Origin: Colwellia sp. Arc7-635
GTDB taxonomy: Bacteria > Pseudomonadota > Gammaproteobacteria > Enterobacterales > Alteromonadaceae
NCBI RefSeq assembly: GCF_003971255.1
Contig: NZ_CP034660.1
Location: forward strand, 4,464,001 to 4,528,000
Direction: 5' to 3'
Length of the DNA: 64,000 nucleotides
Each line of letters opens with the position of its first letter. The stretch's first letter is position 1. Below are positions 55,706-64,000 of this stretch, one piece after another. Below the pieces are notes generated by a model, which saw only the letters and a program-made list of their open reading frames with translations, was not told the origin of the DNA and did no database searches. The position numbers and the translations under genes are program-made.

Positions 55706-55829
55706 GTTCTGTGGCTAACTCAATAGCAAAGTGCATAAGCCATAGCTAAATATATACCGAAGTTATGTATCGCAATGACCTAGCTGCTATTCACTGCGAT
55801 ATATAACTTATTCATGACTCATTCTTACG

Positions 55830-57806
55830 CTAATCGTCATGGGCTTCACTGTTCAATGGATGGAATAAAACTCGTTCATTATTAGCGGTTAACAACTCAG
55901 CTTTTACAACTTGCTCATCAGCCGTCAACGTGATCAAACCAATACCACTTTGATTGACCAACGTTTTACGGCTATCAGGATCAGGTTTACGCACTTGCAC
56001 TTTCATTCGACGACGTTTAGTAAACCAATTCAGTGGCGAATAGCTCGCATATAAATAGCGATTTAAGCGTTCCAAACAATTCAGTAATCCTCGAGGAAAT
56101 TGGTTTTTGATACCACTGGAGGTTATTTGAAAAATTCGTGAACTGTTGCGTCTAAAACGATGAGTGACTTCGTAAAAAAACGAATAATGCACATCACCAG
56201 AGAGAATAATAAAATGAGGTGGGGTCTTATAATGCCTAAAAATATTCAACATCACATTCGCGGTGCCAGAGTGTGCCATCCAGTTTTCAGCATCCACCAT
56301 TAATGGCAGACCTAAAAAAGTAAAAATACGTTGAATAGTTTCAATCACCTTAACACCGTAAATTGGCGCAGGAGAAACTAATATCACCTCAGGTTGGTTG
56401 ATGAGCTCCTGTTGTAATTCTGACAATGCTTCCCAATCCATTAGGCCAGAGGGCTTGTTAGCATTACTTTCAGAGCGCCAACGTTGGGTACGGGTATCAA
56501 GCACAATAATTTTGGGGCTGGTTGCTAAACTATAGTGCCATTGATCCCAGGCGAGTAACTCATCAATAAGTTGTTCTTGTTCGCTATATTCACCATTGCC
56601 AAAGTAATTTTGGTTCTTTTGGTTAAATTCAATGAATTTATCCGGCGCATTACCCCAACCTTGGCAAAGCCAATAGCCAATTAAGGTATTACCGATGATC
56701 CTTTTTGAAAACGGATGACCATAGGCTGCTTCTTCCCAACCACGGGTTAAATTCCAATCATCAGTAATATCATGATCATCGAAAATCATATAGGTGGGTA
56801 TGTGTGCTAATGAGCGACTCACAACGGTTAAACCTTCAGCAAAGCGTTCAATCACCTGAGCTTCAACGTCATAAGTCGCTAAAAAGTCGCTATTGACTCG
56901 GTGCGACTTTAAATCAACTAAACGCCACATCACCGGTGACCAAGTTAACAAATACATCGCGAAAACTTCTGCTAACGTCACTAAATGATTTTTTGCATTA
57001 ACGGATGTGAAAATCGGTTTTTTACTGGCCGTAAATATTTTATCGTAAACCGCTTTATTGGCTTTGTTATGTGGCAGCAGACGATCACGCTGATAATAAC
57101 AAAGCGGACTAGCAAACAATTCATCACTTGAACTAACAACTGTTCCTTGCCACTCTTCGCTATACAGCCCTAACAAATCAATTACTTGATGAATCGCCAC
57201 CAGCATAGGCCCGGCAACATCATCGGCATAGATTTGATCACCTGACATCATCAGCATCGCAGGCCTTAACTCAGCATTATTAATCGAGTCGCCAATAATC
57301 CGGTCAACTTGCACTAAACCATCACCACTATCAAAGTGAGGTTTGCGACAAGAGCCATGTAACATCTGTTTTACGTCAGATTTAATCACAAAGTTAGGGT
57401 ATTGCTGTCCTGAGTACAGTAACTCAGGCATTAACTCAGTCAACGATTGCTCTAGGTCATCATCGATAAAAGTAAAGTTATAACTGAGTAAGGTATTTAG
57501 CGGCAGTGGCGACGAGAAATTGATCGACAGTAAGTTGACAACAGCCTGCTCACCTAGCTGAATTTCTTGATGCTGTGCACTGTCTAACGTTATTTCCGCT
57601 AAGGGCAAATCGTCGTCTTGTTGATATAGCTGAAGCTGAAGGGTGTATGACTTGTTAGTCACCAACCAAAAGGTTAGTTGATGCTGACTAACATACCTGA
57701 CCATGGGGCCAGCAATGATGCTTGGTATTGAAGTGATGCTGATAGTAACTCCGACTTTGACAGAAGCTTGCCTTAATATCGAGTGCGTAGCGATTCGATT
57801 GGACAA
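55830..57806 (-). CDS. PhoD-like (metallophosphatase) family protein
   Basis: A 658-residue protein without a signal peptide. An N-terminal Ig-like part (about 30-150; IAGPMVRYVSQHQLTFWLV) precedes the metallophosphatase domain with MMSGDQIYADD (about 200-210), MIFDDHDITDDW (about 347-358) and ILSGDVHYSFF (about 541-551), the metal-binding motifs of PhoD/PhoD-like phosphatases. Classical PhoD is exported by Tat with an RR signal; here no such signal is seen, so cytosolic. The start is a TTG at 57806 with weak support; a later ATG at 57704 lies in the conserved start region. The substrate is unknown. Confidence 0.88.
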   Translation of the reverse strand: MSNRIATHSILRQASVKVGVTISITSIPSIIAGPMVRYVSQHQLTFWLVTNKSYTLQLQLYQQDDDLPLAEITLDSAQHQEIQLGEQAVVNLLSINFSSPLPLNTLLSYNFTFIDDDLEQSLTELMPELLYSGQQYPNFVIKSDVKQMLHGSCRKPHFDSGDGLVQVDRIIGDSINNAELRPAMLMMSGDQIYADDVAGPMLVAIHQVIDLLGLYSEEWQGTVVSSSDELFASPLCYYQRDRLLPHNKANKAVYDKIFTASKKPIFTSVNAKNHLVTLAEVFAMYLLTWSPVMWRLVDLKSHRVNSDFLATYDVEAQVIERFAEGLTVVSRSLAHIPTYMIFDDHDITDDWNLTRGWEEAAYGHPFSKRIIGNTLIGYWLCQGWGNAPDKFIEFNQKNQNYFGNGEYSEQEQLIDELLAWDQWHYSLATSPKIIVLDTRTQRWRSESNANKPSGLMDWEALSELQQELINQPEVILVSPAPIYGVKVIETIQRIFTFLGLPLMVDAENWMAHSGTANVMLNIFRHYKTPPHFIILSGDVHYSFFYEVTHRFRRNSSRIFQITSSGIKNQFPRGLLNCLERLNRYLYASYSPLNWFTKRRRMKVQVRKPDPDSRKTLVNQSGIGLITLTADEQVVKAELLTANNERVLFHPLNSEAHDD

Positions 57807-57958
57807 TTTATTTTTATAACAATGAGTGTATATCAGATGAATTTGTCATGACAACTTTCTCATCACAGATAAAGTGAGTTATAGCGGTGAATAGGAAAAA
57901 ATCAAAAGAAGAGAAGAGTAGATATAAATTAACGAAGAAGAAATTTTTTTTAGGCAAT

Positions 57959-57985
57959 AAAAAACCCGGTATAAACCGGGCTTTT
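57959..57985 (-). terminator. Terminator of the rpmB-rpmG operon
   Basis: CCCGGT (57965-57970), ATAA and ACCGGG (57975-57980) form a GC-rich stem. On the minus strand it is followed by a T run (complement of six A at 57959-57964). It ends 18 bases past the rpmG stop. Confidence 0.88.
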
Positions 57986-58002
57986 AAATAAGAGGCTGTC
58001 AA

Positions 58003-58158
58003 TTACTTGATTTTAGCTTCTTTGTATATAACATGCTGACGAATGCGAGGATCAAACTTTTTGATCTCCATTTTCTCAGGCATAGTTTTTTTGTTCTTGT
58101 CTGTAGTGTAAAAATGGCCAGTGCCAGCACTAGAAACTAAACGAATTTTATCGCGCAT
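58003..58158 (-). CDS. rpmG: 50S ribosomal protein L33
   Basis: A 51-residue protein read on the minus strand: [20 protein letters not shown], then [20 protein letters not shown], then [11 protein letters not shown]. Sequence and length match bacterial L33 of the zinc-independent type (no CxxC pairs). It lies 11 bases after rpmB. Confidence 0.97.
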   Translation of the reverse strand: MRDKIRLVSSAGTGHFYTTDKNKKTMPEKMEIKKFDPRIRQHVIYKEAKIK

Positions 58159-58169
58159 TGTGCAATTCC

Positions 58170-58406
58170 TTAAACTTTTTCGCCACGGGCACGGATGTCA
58201 GTTAAAACTGCATCAATACCTTTCTTATCGATAATACGCATTCCTTTCGGAGTTAAGCGTAACTTAACGAAACTATTTTCACTCTCAACCCAAAAACGGT
58301 GAGTTTGAAGGTTAGGTAAAAAACGACGACGAGTCGCGTTTCTTGCGTGCGAACGGTTGTTTCCAACCATTGGCTTTTTGCCTGTTACTTGGCAAACTTT
58401 AGACAT
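58170..58406 (-). CDS. rpmB: 50S ribosomal protein L28
   Basis: A 78-residue protein with the L28 start [20 protein letters not shown] and [17 protein letters not shown]. It is followed by rpmG, the usual rpmB-rpmG pair, and radC lies upstream as in E. coli. An rRNA-binding large-subunit protein. Confidence 0.98.
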   Translation of the reverse strand: MSKVCQVTGKKPMVGNNRSHARNATRRRFLPNLQTHRFWVESENSFVKLRLTPKGMRIIDKKGIDAVLTDIRARGEKV

Positions 58407-58486
58407 AATGAGTACTCCAAAATTGATTTCAGGTCTAACTGTATTTCCCCAAGACCGTCGCCTCGGGATCCTGAAAAAGGTGGCAT

Positions 58487-58492
58487 ATTATA
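58487..58492 (-). promoter_or_regulatory. Probable -10 box of the rpmB promoter; 58493-58940 has no gene
   Basis: On the minus strand TATAAT (complement of ATTATA at 58487-58492) stands 81 bases upstream of the rpmB start. A clear -35 box is not visible at 16-18 bases. The leader between contains CCCGAGG...CTTGGG, a possible hairpin. The 450 bases from here to radC are AT-rich and show no gene, tRNA or strong hairpin. Confidence 0.55.
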
Positions 58493-58940
58493 GTGAAAGT
58501 TAAAAACTAATGCCAGTATTTATCAGTGTTAAAGTCGATATTTTTTAAAACCCATTAAATTCAACAAGTTAACTTAAATCACCGACTAAAAAACAGTTTT
58601 ATTTGCACTATTATCAGCCGAGTCGAATAATAAAGCCGCACTTTTTGTCTATTTTAGAATCCGCTCATTTCATTATTTTTATTTTTGATCTTTATAACAC
58701 TGCTTATCAGTGAAAATATAAACCGTATCGAGCTTAGTCACTTTTTTATTAATCACTAAATTACCGCGCTATTATCTCTTTTTTTCAGACTATAGAGATT
58801 TAGCAAAATAGCAGCTAGCAGTAGTTTAATGAGCATTTTATTTTGGCCTACTGGTATCGAGCCTATTGTTGATTTGTCAGTAAAAATAATCGTTGTGCAA
58901 TCTAGTGATAAAATAAAGTCATGTGTTAATGAGTATTAAT

Positions 58941-59621
58941 TTATAACGTATTAATGCGTCCATGCTCAGCATACGAATAGCAATAACTGCCCGCAACAAT
59001 AATATGGTCCAGTACCTTAATATCAATTAAAGCAAGGGCTTGCTCTAAACGCGAAGTGATTTGATTATCAGCAATGCTGGGTTCAGCGATGCCCGAGGGA
59101 TGATTGTGAGCTAAAATAACCGCACCAGCTTGGTTTTTCAGTGCCGCTTCAACAACAATCCTAGGGTAAACCGCTGCTGCATTGATAGTGCCATGAAATA
59201 ATCGTTCGAACTTTATAACTTGATGCTGAGTGTTAAGAAATAGTACGGCGAAAATTTCTCGTGTTTCGTGCCGCAATTCGGCTTTTAAGAAATTTTGAGT
59301 ACTTAATGACGACGTTAACGCTTGCCCCATTTGCATCTGCTCGCCCAAATAACGCTTAGACATTTCTAAGCAGGCTTGTAATTGCACATATTTCGCCACG
59401 CCTAAGCCATGATGCTGACAAAAATCATTTAATTCAGCCTGGTATATTTGCGAAATACTGCCGAAACTTCTCAATAGATTTCTAGCTAGATCAACAACAT
59501 GACATCCTTTAACGCCGGTACGTAAAAATATCGCTAACAATTCTGCATCACTTAAACTTTTTGCCCCATGTTGTAGCAGCTTCTCACGAGGTTTTTCATC
59601 GACAGGCCAGTCTTTTAACAT
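58941..59621 (-). CDS. radC: RadC/UPF0758 family JAB-domain protein
   Basis: A 226-residue protein from ATG 59621 with an excellent AAGGAAG site; the frame continues up to 59681 but without support. An N-terminal helix-hairpin-helix-like part (PREKLLQHGAKSLSDAELLA) precedes the JAB/MPN domain with HNHPSGIAEPS...D (H-x-H-x..S..D zinc motif, about 172-186). The old link to DNA repair is doubtful; the biochemical role of RadC is not settled. Divergent from coaBC. Confidence 0.95.
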   Translation of the reverse strand: MLKDWPVDEKPREKLLQHGAKSLSDAELLAIFLRTGVKGCHVVDLARNLLRSFGSISQIYQAELNDFCQHHGLGVAKYVQLQACLEMSKRYLGEQMQMGQALTSSLSTQNFLKAELRHETREIFAVLFLNTQHQVIKFERLFHGTINAAAVYPRIVVEAALKNQAGAVILAHNHPSGIAEPSIADNQITSRLEQALALIDIKVLDHIIVAGSYCYSYAEHGRINTL

Positions 59622-59706
59622 AAGTGCTTCCTTGCAAAGTGATTTCAAAAAAAGTGTGAATAATGCTATCTTATCGCCCATTGTTGTTATTTAAGATTAG
59701 CAGTTT

Positions 59707-60972
59707 ATGCAGATTCTTCAGGGTAAAAAAATCCTATTGGGTATCAGTGGTGGTATCGCCGCTTATAAAACGCCTGAGCTCGTGCGCCGATTGAAAGATC
59801 AAGGTGCAGATGTTCGTGTTGTAATGACGGAGGGCGCTAAAGCTTTTATTACGCCATTAACGTTACAAGCGGTGTCCGCTAATGCGGTATCTGACAGTTT
59901 ATTAGACACGCAAGCTGAATTAGCGATGGGTCATATTGAATTGGCAAAATGGGCTGATTTTATTTTAATTGCTCCTGCTACGGCCGATCTTATCGCTAAA
60001 ATTACCGCTGGGTTGGCCAATGACTTATTAACCACGCTGTGTTTAGCGACAGCAGCACCGGTTGCTATTGCGCCCGCGATGAACCAACAAATGTGGCATA
60101 ACCAAGCAACGCAAGACAATATTAAAACGTTAACCTCAAGGCAGTACACTATATTTGGCCCTGGTGCAGGTGCACAGGCTTGTGGTGACATCGGCCTAGG
60201 TCGAATGTTAGAAGTATCTGAATTAGTTGAATTAACCTGTCAGAAATTCGCTAACATCACTGAAATCAATCACAATGTTAACAAAGCTAAAGAACAGCCA
60301 CTAGCAGGACAAAAGTGGTTAATTACCGCAGGTCCAACACGAGAAGCTATCGATCCCGTGCGTTACATTTCTAACCATAGTTCAGGGAAAATGGGCTTTG
60401 CTATTGCTAGTGCCGCACAAAGTCTCGGCGCAGAAGTGACGATAATTTCAGGACCGGTTAATTTAACTACGCCATTACATTGCGAAAAAATTGCCGTTAT
60501 TAGCGCGTTAGACATGCATCAGCAAGCTTTGATACATGCACCAACTTCAGATGTATTTGTCGCTTGTGCTGCAGTAGCTGACTACCGTATTGCTAATGTA
60601 GCGAGTGAAAAAATTAAAAAGTCGAAAGACAGTATGCAACTTAATCTTATTAAGAACCCTGACATAGTTGCGGACGTTGCCGCACTACTGAACAAACCTT
60701 TTACGGTCGGTTTTGCTGCTGAAACACAAGATGTTGAACATTATGCGCGTGATAAGCTCGCACGTAAGAACCTCGATATGATTGCCGCTAATAATGTTGC
60801 CGCAGAGGGTCAAGGTTTTAATAGCGACGACAACGCCTTAACGGTATTTACCGCCAACGATGAAAAAATTCTCCCGTTGACCAGTAAAAGTGAGCTAGCC
60901 AAACAACTCGTGCAACATATTCATCAAACACAGCAGCATTTGTTGAAAAAAAATGAATCTAAGGGACACTGA
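59707..60972 (+). CDS. coaBC: Phosphopantothenoylcysteine decarboxylase/phosphopantothenate-cysteine ligase
   Basis: A 421-residue bifunctional enzyme (E. coli 406). The N-terminal flavin-dependent CoaC half has [10 protein letters not shown] (about 13-22), the PAMNQQM motif and the active Cys in GAQACGDIG. The C-terminal CoaB half (from about 200) begins with [20 protein letters not shown] and carries the nucleotide-binding site and AAVADYR. It makes 4'-phosphopantetheine from 4'-phosphopantothenate, cysteine and CTP. In E. coli dut and slmA follow; here slmA follows after 130 bases and dut is missing. Confidence 0.97.
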   Translation: MQILQGKKILLGISGGIAAYKTPELVRRLKDQGADVRVVMTEGAKAFITPLTLQAVSANAVSDSLLDTQAELAMGHIELAKWADFILIAPATADLIAKITAGLANDLLTTLCLATAAPVAIAPAMNQQMWHNQATQDNIKTLTSRQYTIFGPGAGAQACGDIGLGRMLEVSELVELTCQKFANITEINHNVNKAKEQPLAGQKWLITAGPTREAIDPVRYISNHSSGKMGFAIASAAQSLGAEVTIISGPVNLTTPLHCEKIAVISALDMHQQALIHAPTSDVFVACAAVADYRIANVASEKIKKSKDSMQLNLIKNPDIVADVAALLNKPFTVGFAAETQDVEHYARDKLARKNLDMIAANNVAAEGQGFNSDDNALTVFTANDEKILPLTSKSELAKQLVQHIHQTQQHLLKKNESKGH

Positions 60973-61104
60973 TTTTCTTATTGAATATCAGCTGAATAAC
61001 GCTATACAATCACGTTAATCTTTTAGTGAGATAGTCACCGGTATTGTTTATTAATTCCTTTACTATGATCACTAGAAATATAATAAAAATAGAGAATCAG
61101 TTTT

Positions 61105-61689
61105 ATGCCGGCAACTCCAAAACCTAATCGTAAACAACAAATTTTAGAATGCCTTGCTCATATGCTTGAAACCAGTGCAGGACAAAGGATCACAACGGCA
61201 AAGCTTGCCGCTGAAGTGGGTGTTTCTGAAGCTGCGCTTTATCGCCATTTTCCTTCAAAAGCACGTATGTTCGAAGGCTTAATAGAATTTATTGAAGAGT
61301 CAATTTTTTCACGCGTAAACCTTATCTTAACTGATCACAAAGAAGCACTTATTCGTTGTCATCATATTTTGCATGTACTGTTAATTTTTGCTGAACGTAA
61401 TCCTGGTATGTGTCGCATTCTTGCCGGTGATGCCTTAATGGGTGAAAACGAACGATTGCGTGCTCGCGTTAATCAATTTTTTGAAAAGCTAGAATCGCAA
61501 TTTAAACAAGTTTTACGGGAAAGAAAGCTACGAGAAGGTAAAGGTTTTACTATTTCAGAATTGGCCTTAGCAAATATTTTAATGGCTTACGCTGAAGGTA
61601 AAATCAATCAGTATGTACGTTCTGATTTTACTAAAAAACCAAGTAATGATTTCAATGAACAATGGCAATTTTTAATGGCTGACAAGTAA
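61105..61689 (+). CDS. slmA: Nucleoid occlusion factor SlmA
   Basis: A 194-residue TetR-fold protein (E. coli 198). The HTH is at about 25-55 ([20 protein letters not shown]), and [20 protein letters not shown] is the following region of the family. SlmA binds nucleoid sites and blocks FtsZ polymerisation over the chromosome. The gene is next to coaBC as in E. coli, without dut between. Confidence 0.96.
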   Translation: MPATPKPNRKQQILECLAHMLETSAGQRITTAKLAAEVGVSEAALYRHFPSKARMFEGLIEFIEESIFSRVNLILTDHKEALIRCHHILHVLLIFAERNPGMCRILAGDALMGENERLRARVNQFFEKLESQFKQVLRERKLREGKGFTISELALANILMAYAEGKINQYVRSDFTKKPSNDFNEQWQFLMADK

Positions 61690-61730
61690 TTTCATCAATT
61701 ATAGCGATTAAAAATCTGTTATCGAAAACG

Positions 61731-61748
61731 CCCTACACTAACGTAGGG
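61731..61748. repeat. Short GC hairpin between slmA and pepD
   Basis: CCCTAC (61731-61736) and GTAGGG (61743-61748) form a 6-bp stem with a 6-base loop, 22 bases before the pepD start. A run of six A follows on the plus strand rather than T, so it is not a good slmA terminator. It could affect pepD translation. Confidence 0.4.
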
Positions 61749-61769
61749 TCAAAAAATTAAGGAACACCT

Positions 61770-63242
61770 GTGAGCACATTAGCACAATTAAAACCAAGCA
61801 AATTATGGCAAATTTTTGATACCATTTGTAGCATTCCACATCCTTCAAAGCATGAACAAAAAATATCACTTTGGATCCAGTCTTGGGCAAATGAATTAGG
61901 TCTTAGCGTTAAAGAAGACGCTGTAGGCAACTTAATTATCAAGAAGCCAGCAACTGCAGGTATGGAGAATAAAAAGGGCGTTATTTTACAGGCTCATATG
62001 GATATGGTACCGCAGAAAAATGCTGATACTGCCCATGATTTTCTTAACGATCCTATCAAGCCTTATATTATTACTGAAGCAGATGGCGACTGGGTAACAG
62101 CTGAAGGTACAACATTAGGTGCCGATAACGGCATCGGCTTATCATCTGCGCTAGCCGTATTAGCCAGTAATGATATTGTCCATGGCCCATTAGAAGTTTT
62201 AGTCACTATTGACGAAGAAGCTGGCATGACCGGTGCTTTTGGTCTTGAAGCCGGCTGGTTGGAAGGTGATTTGCTGATCAACACCGATTCAGAGCAAGAA
62301 GGTGAAGTATACATGGGTTGCGCTGGTGGCATCGATGGTGAAGCCACTTTCGCGATTAAAAACGAAGACGTTGCTGATGATGTTGAGTCATTTAACCTTT
62401 CTATCTCTGGTCTTAAAGGCGGTCATTCAGGTGTTGATATTCACACTGGTCGCGCTAATGCCAATAAATTGCTTGTACGTTTTTTACTAGAAGCTAGCAA
62501 CGAATTAGACTTACGTTTAACAGAGTTAAATGGCGGTAGTTTACGTAATGCCATTCCACGAGAAGCTGATGCAAGCTTTGTAATCAGCAGTTCAAAAGTT
62601 CCAGCATTAAAAGCCAAACTCGCCGAATATCTCAGCACGATTCGCCAATCATTGAGTGTAATTGAAACAGATATCGAGATGCTGTTGATTTCTCCTGAAA
62701 CCTTTGAAGAATGTTGGACAAAGAGCACCCAAAGCACGATTTTACGTGCACTTAGTGCTTGCCCTAACGGCGTTTTACGCATGAGTGATGACATTGAAGG
62801 CATTGTTGAAACTTCATTAAACTTAGGCGTTATACGCAGTAAAGGAAATAAGTTTGTCGCTATGACGTTAATTCGTAGCTTGCATGACGATGGTCGCTCA
62901 GATGCGCAAACGATGGTGCAATCAGTATTTGACTTAGCTGGTGCAGACGTTAAGTTTTCAGGTGCTTATCCTGGTTGGAAACCTGATACCAGTTCAGCAT
63001 TAATGCAAACAGTGCGTGATACCTATCAAGAGCTATTTGGTAAAGTGCCTGAGATTATGGTTATTCATGCAGGTCTTGAATGTGGTTTATTTAAAACCGC
63101 TTATCCTCATTGGGATATGGTGTCATTTGGCCCTACCATCAAGTTTCCACATTCTCCTGATGAAAAAGTTCAAATAGCGACCGTTGAGCAATATTGGCAA
63201 CTATTGTTAGCCGTATTAGCTAACATTCCAGAGCAGTCATAA
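61770..63242 (+). CDS. pepD: Aminoacyl-histidine dipeptidase (carnosinase-type)
   Basis: A 490-residue M20C peptidase (E. coli 485). H76-M-D78 (QAHMDMV), D119 (LGADNG), E149-E150 (TIDEEAG) and TDSEQEG give the di-zinc set and catalytic base. IHAGLECGLF near the C-terminus carries the last His. It cleaves X-His dipeptides and many others in the cytosol. The start is a GTG at 61770, with a good match to the family start. A strong hairpin follows. Confidence 0.97.
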   Translation: MSTLAQLKPSKLWQIFDTICSIPHPSKHEQKISLWIQSWANELGLSVKEDAVGNLIIKKPATAGMENKKGVILQAHMDMVPQKNADTAHDFLNDPIKPYIITEADGDWVTAEGTTLGADNGIGLSSALAVLASNDIVHGPLEVLVTIDEEAGMTGAFGLEAGWLEGDLLINTDSEQEGEVYMGCAGGIDGEATFAIKNEDVADDVESFNLSISGLKGGHSGVDIHTGRANANKLLVRFLLEASNELDLRLTELNGGSLRNAIPREADASFVISSSKVPALKAKLAEYLSTIRQSLSVIETDIEMLLISPETFEECWTKSTQSTILRALSACPNGVLRMSDDIEGIVETSLNLGVIRSKGNKFVAMTLIRSLHDDGRSDAQTMVQSVFDLAGADVKFSGAYPGWKPDTSSALMQTVRDTYQELFGKVPEIMVIHAGLECGLFKTAYPHWDMVSFGPTIKFPHSPDEKVQIATVEQYWQLLLAVLANIPEQS

Positions 63243-63247
63243 ATTGC

Positions 63248-63281
63248 CTTGTCGCGTGATATTTTCATATCGCGCGACAAG
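63248..63281. terminator. Hairpin after pepD
   Basis: CTTGTCGCG (63248-63256) and CGCGACAAG (63273-63281) form a perfect 9-bp stem, extended inward by several pairs. It begins 6 bases past the pepD stop. There is no T run on the plus side, so it may act as a 3' protective hairpin or Rho-linked terminator. Confidence 0.65.
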
Positions 63282-63400
63282 TCACTTGTTCTTTCAGTTG
63301 CAATAAACTACTTTTAGATCAACCTTAGCCTAAAGTCTAATAAACAATTAACCTTAATGCTCCTAAACTATCATTGGGGTTTTATATAGGAAACAATGAC

Positions 63401-64000
63401 ATGATTCAGCCAGAAAAAATTATAATAGCTGACGATCACCCACTATTCAGACAAGCACTATTGGGCACTTTAAGGTTAAAACTAACGCAAACACAATGGT
63501 TAGAAGCACAAACCATTGCAGAATTAGAACAGCAACTTCGCGACAATAACGACAGCGATTTACTCTTACTTGATTTACATATTCCTGGCGCACATGGTTT
63601 TAACACCTTAATTCATGTTCGTAATCACTTTCCACAAATACCTGTTGTAGTGGTATCAGCTCATGAAGATCATGAAACCATACATAAATCTATGGGTTAC
63701 GGCGCTTCAGGTTTTATTCCAAAATCAACGCCAGTCGAAGATATTTACAATGCGATTCAACAGGTACTATTAGGTAATATTTGGACACCGGAAGCGTACA
63801 GTGAGTCTGCACCTATGCAAGACAATAACGATATAGCAGAACGTGTGGCTAGCTTGACCCAGCAACAGTATCGAATTTTGATGATGTTTGCTCAAGGTAT
63901 GCTAAACAAACAAATTGCTTATGATTTAAATGTGTCAGAGGCGACTATTAAGGCGCATGCTACAGCCATCTTTCGTAAACTTGATGTGCGCAACCGTACA
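63401..64000 (+). CDS. LuxR/NarL-type response regulator (3' end outside the window)
   Basis: The frame is open from ATG 63401 (AGGAAA 9 bases upstream) to the edge (200 codons). The receiver domain (1-120) has D11-D12, phosphoacceptor D58 (LLLDLHIPG) and K108 (FIPKS). The C-terminal LuxR-type HTH begins at about 151 (LTQQQYRILMMFAQGMLNKQ, then VSEATIKAHATAIFRKLDV). It probably lacks only the last residues. The partner kinase is not in the window. Confidence 0.95.
   Translation, partial: MIQPEKIIIADDHPLFRQALLGTLRLKLTQTQWLEAQTIAELEQQLRDNNDSDLLLLDLHIPGAHGFNTLIHVRNHFPQIPVVVVSAHEDHETIHKSMGYGASGFIPKSTPVEDIYNAIQQVLLGNIWTPEAYSESAPMQDNNDIAERVASLTQQQYRILMMFAQGMLNKQIAYDLNVSEATIKAHATAIFRKLDVRNRT

Noticed and set aside
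57814-58002. 62-residue minus-strand frame between the PhoD-like gene and rpmG
   Set aside because: It runs across the rpmB-rpmG terminator, has low-complexity hydrophobic/Phe content and no ribosome site; likely random.

Overview
The window looks like chromosomal DNA of a marine gammaproteobacterium of the Alteromonadales, most like Colwellia or Thalassotalea. This is an inference from low GC, the family profile of the genes (kbl-tdh, ubiCA, plsB, waaA/kdkA, coaD, mutM, rpmBG-radC, coaBC, slmA, pepD), several chemotaxis and c-di-GMP proteins, and a short transposon-like repeat with TATACCC ends. No prophage, CRISPR array, integrase or rRNA operon is visible, and only one tRNA is present.

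Layout. 1-5.1 kb: the tail of a chemotaxis receptor, a lone tRNA-His with a stringent-type promoter, and a 1344-residue surface lipoprotein with PKD-like repeats, a gluzincin-type HEYYH motif and a YfaP-like C-terminal domain. 5.4-13.2 kb: a tightly packed eight-gene minus-strand operon made only of exported proteins (LPP20-like, CsgG/FlgO-like, FlgT-like, an MltC-like lytic transglycosylase and three unknowns). It resembles the parts list of the Vibrio flagellar outer-membrane ring plus a wall-opening enzyme, but no flagellar genes are nearby. This is the best candidate in the window for an undescribed system. 13.6-21 kb: an unknown membrane pair, a PAS-GGDEF cyclase, mntP, a second chemotaxis receptor, and a bile-acid-symporter remnant in an eroded stretch.

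21-26 kb: a LysR regulator divergent from a four-gene operon (acyl-CoA dehydrogenase, SDR, APH-type kinase, SDR). The kinase plus dehydrogenase pair matches the ACAD10/11 and LvaA/LvaC logic of hydroxyacyl-CoA catabolism through a phosphorylated intermediate. 26-32 kb: a cupredoxin-like protein, a sensor c-di-GMP phosphodiesterase and a porin in one operon, then a CheX-receiver fusion and a NYN-domain protein. 32-37.6 kb: plsB, ubiC-ubiA and a FliL-like protein.

37.6-42.5 kb: a translationally coupled kbl-tdh-glpE-glpG operon with a divergent Lrp-type regulator. 42.8-53.8 kb: the lipopolysaccharide core and housekeeping region (waaA, GT9 heptosyltransferase, kdkA, coaD, mutM) with a TetR/SnoaL divergent pair, a cold-shock protein, a 315-bp MITE-like element and two smaller relatives of its ends. 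53.9-64 kb: a DUF885 peptidase-like protein, a PhoD-like phosphatase, rpmB-rpmG, radC, coaBC, slmA without the usual dut, pepD, and the start of a LuxR-type response regulator cut by the window edge.
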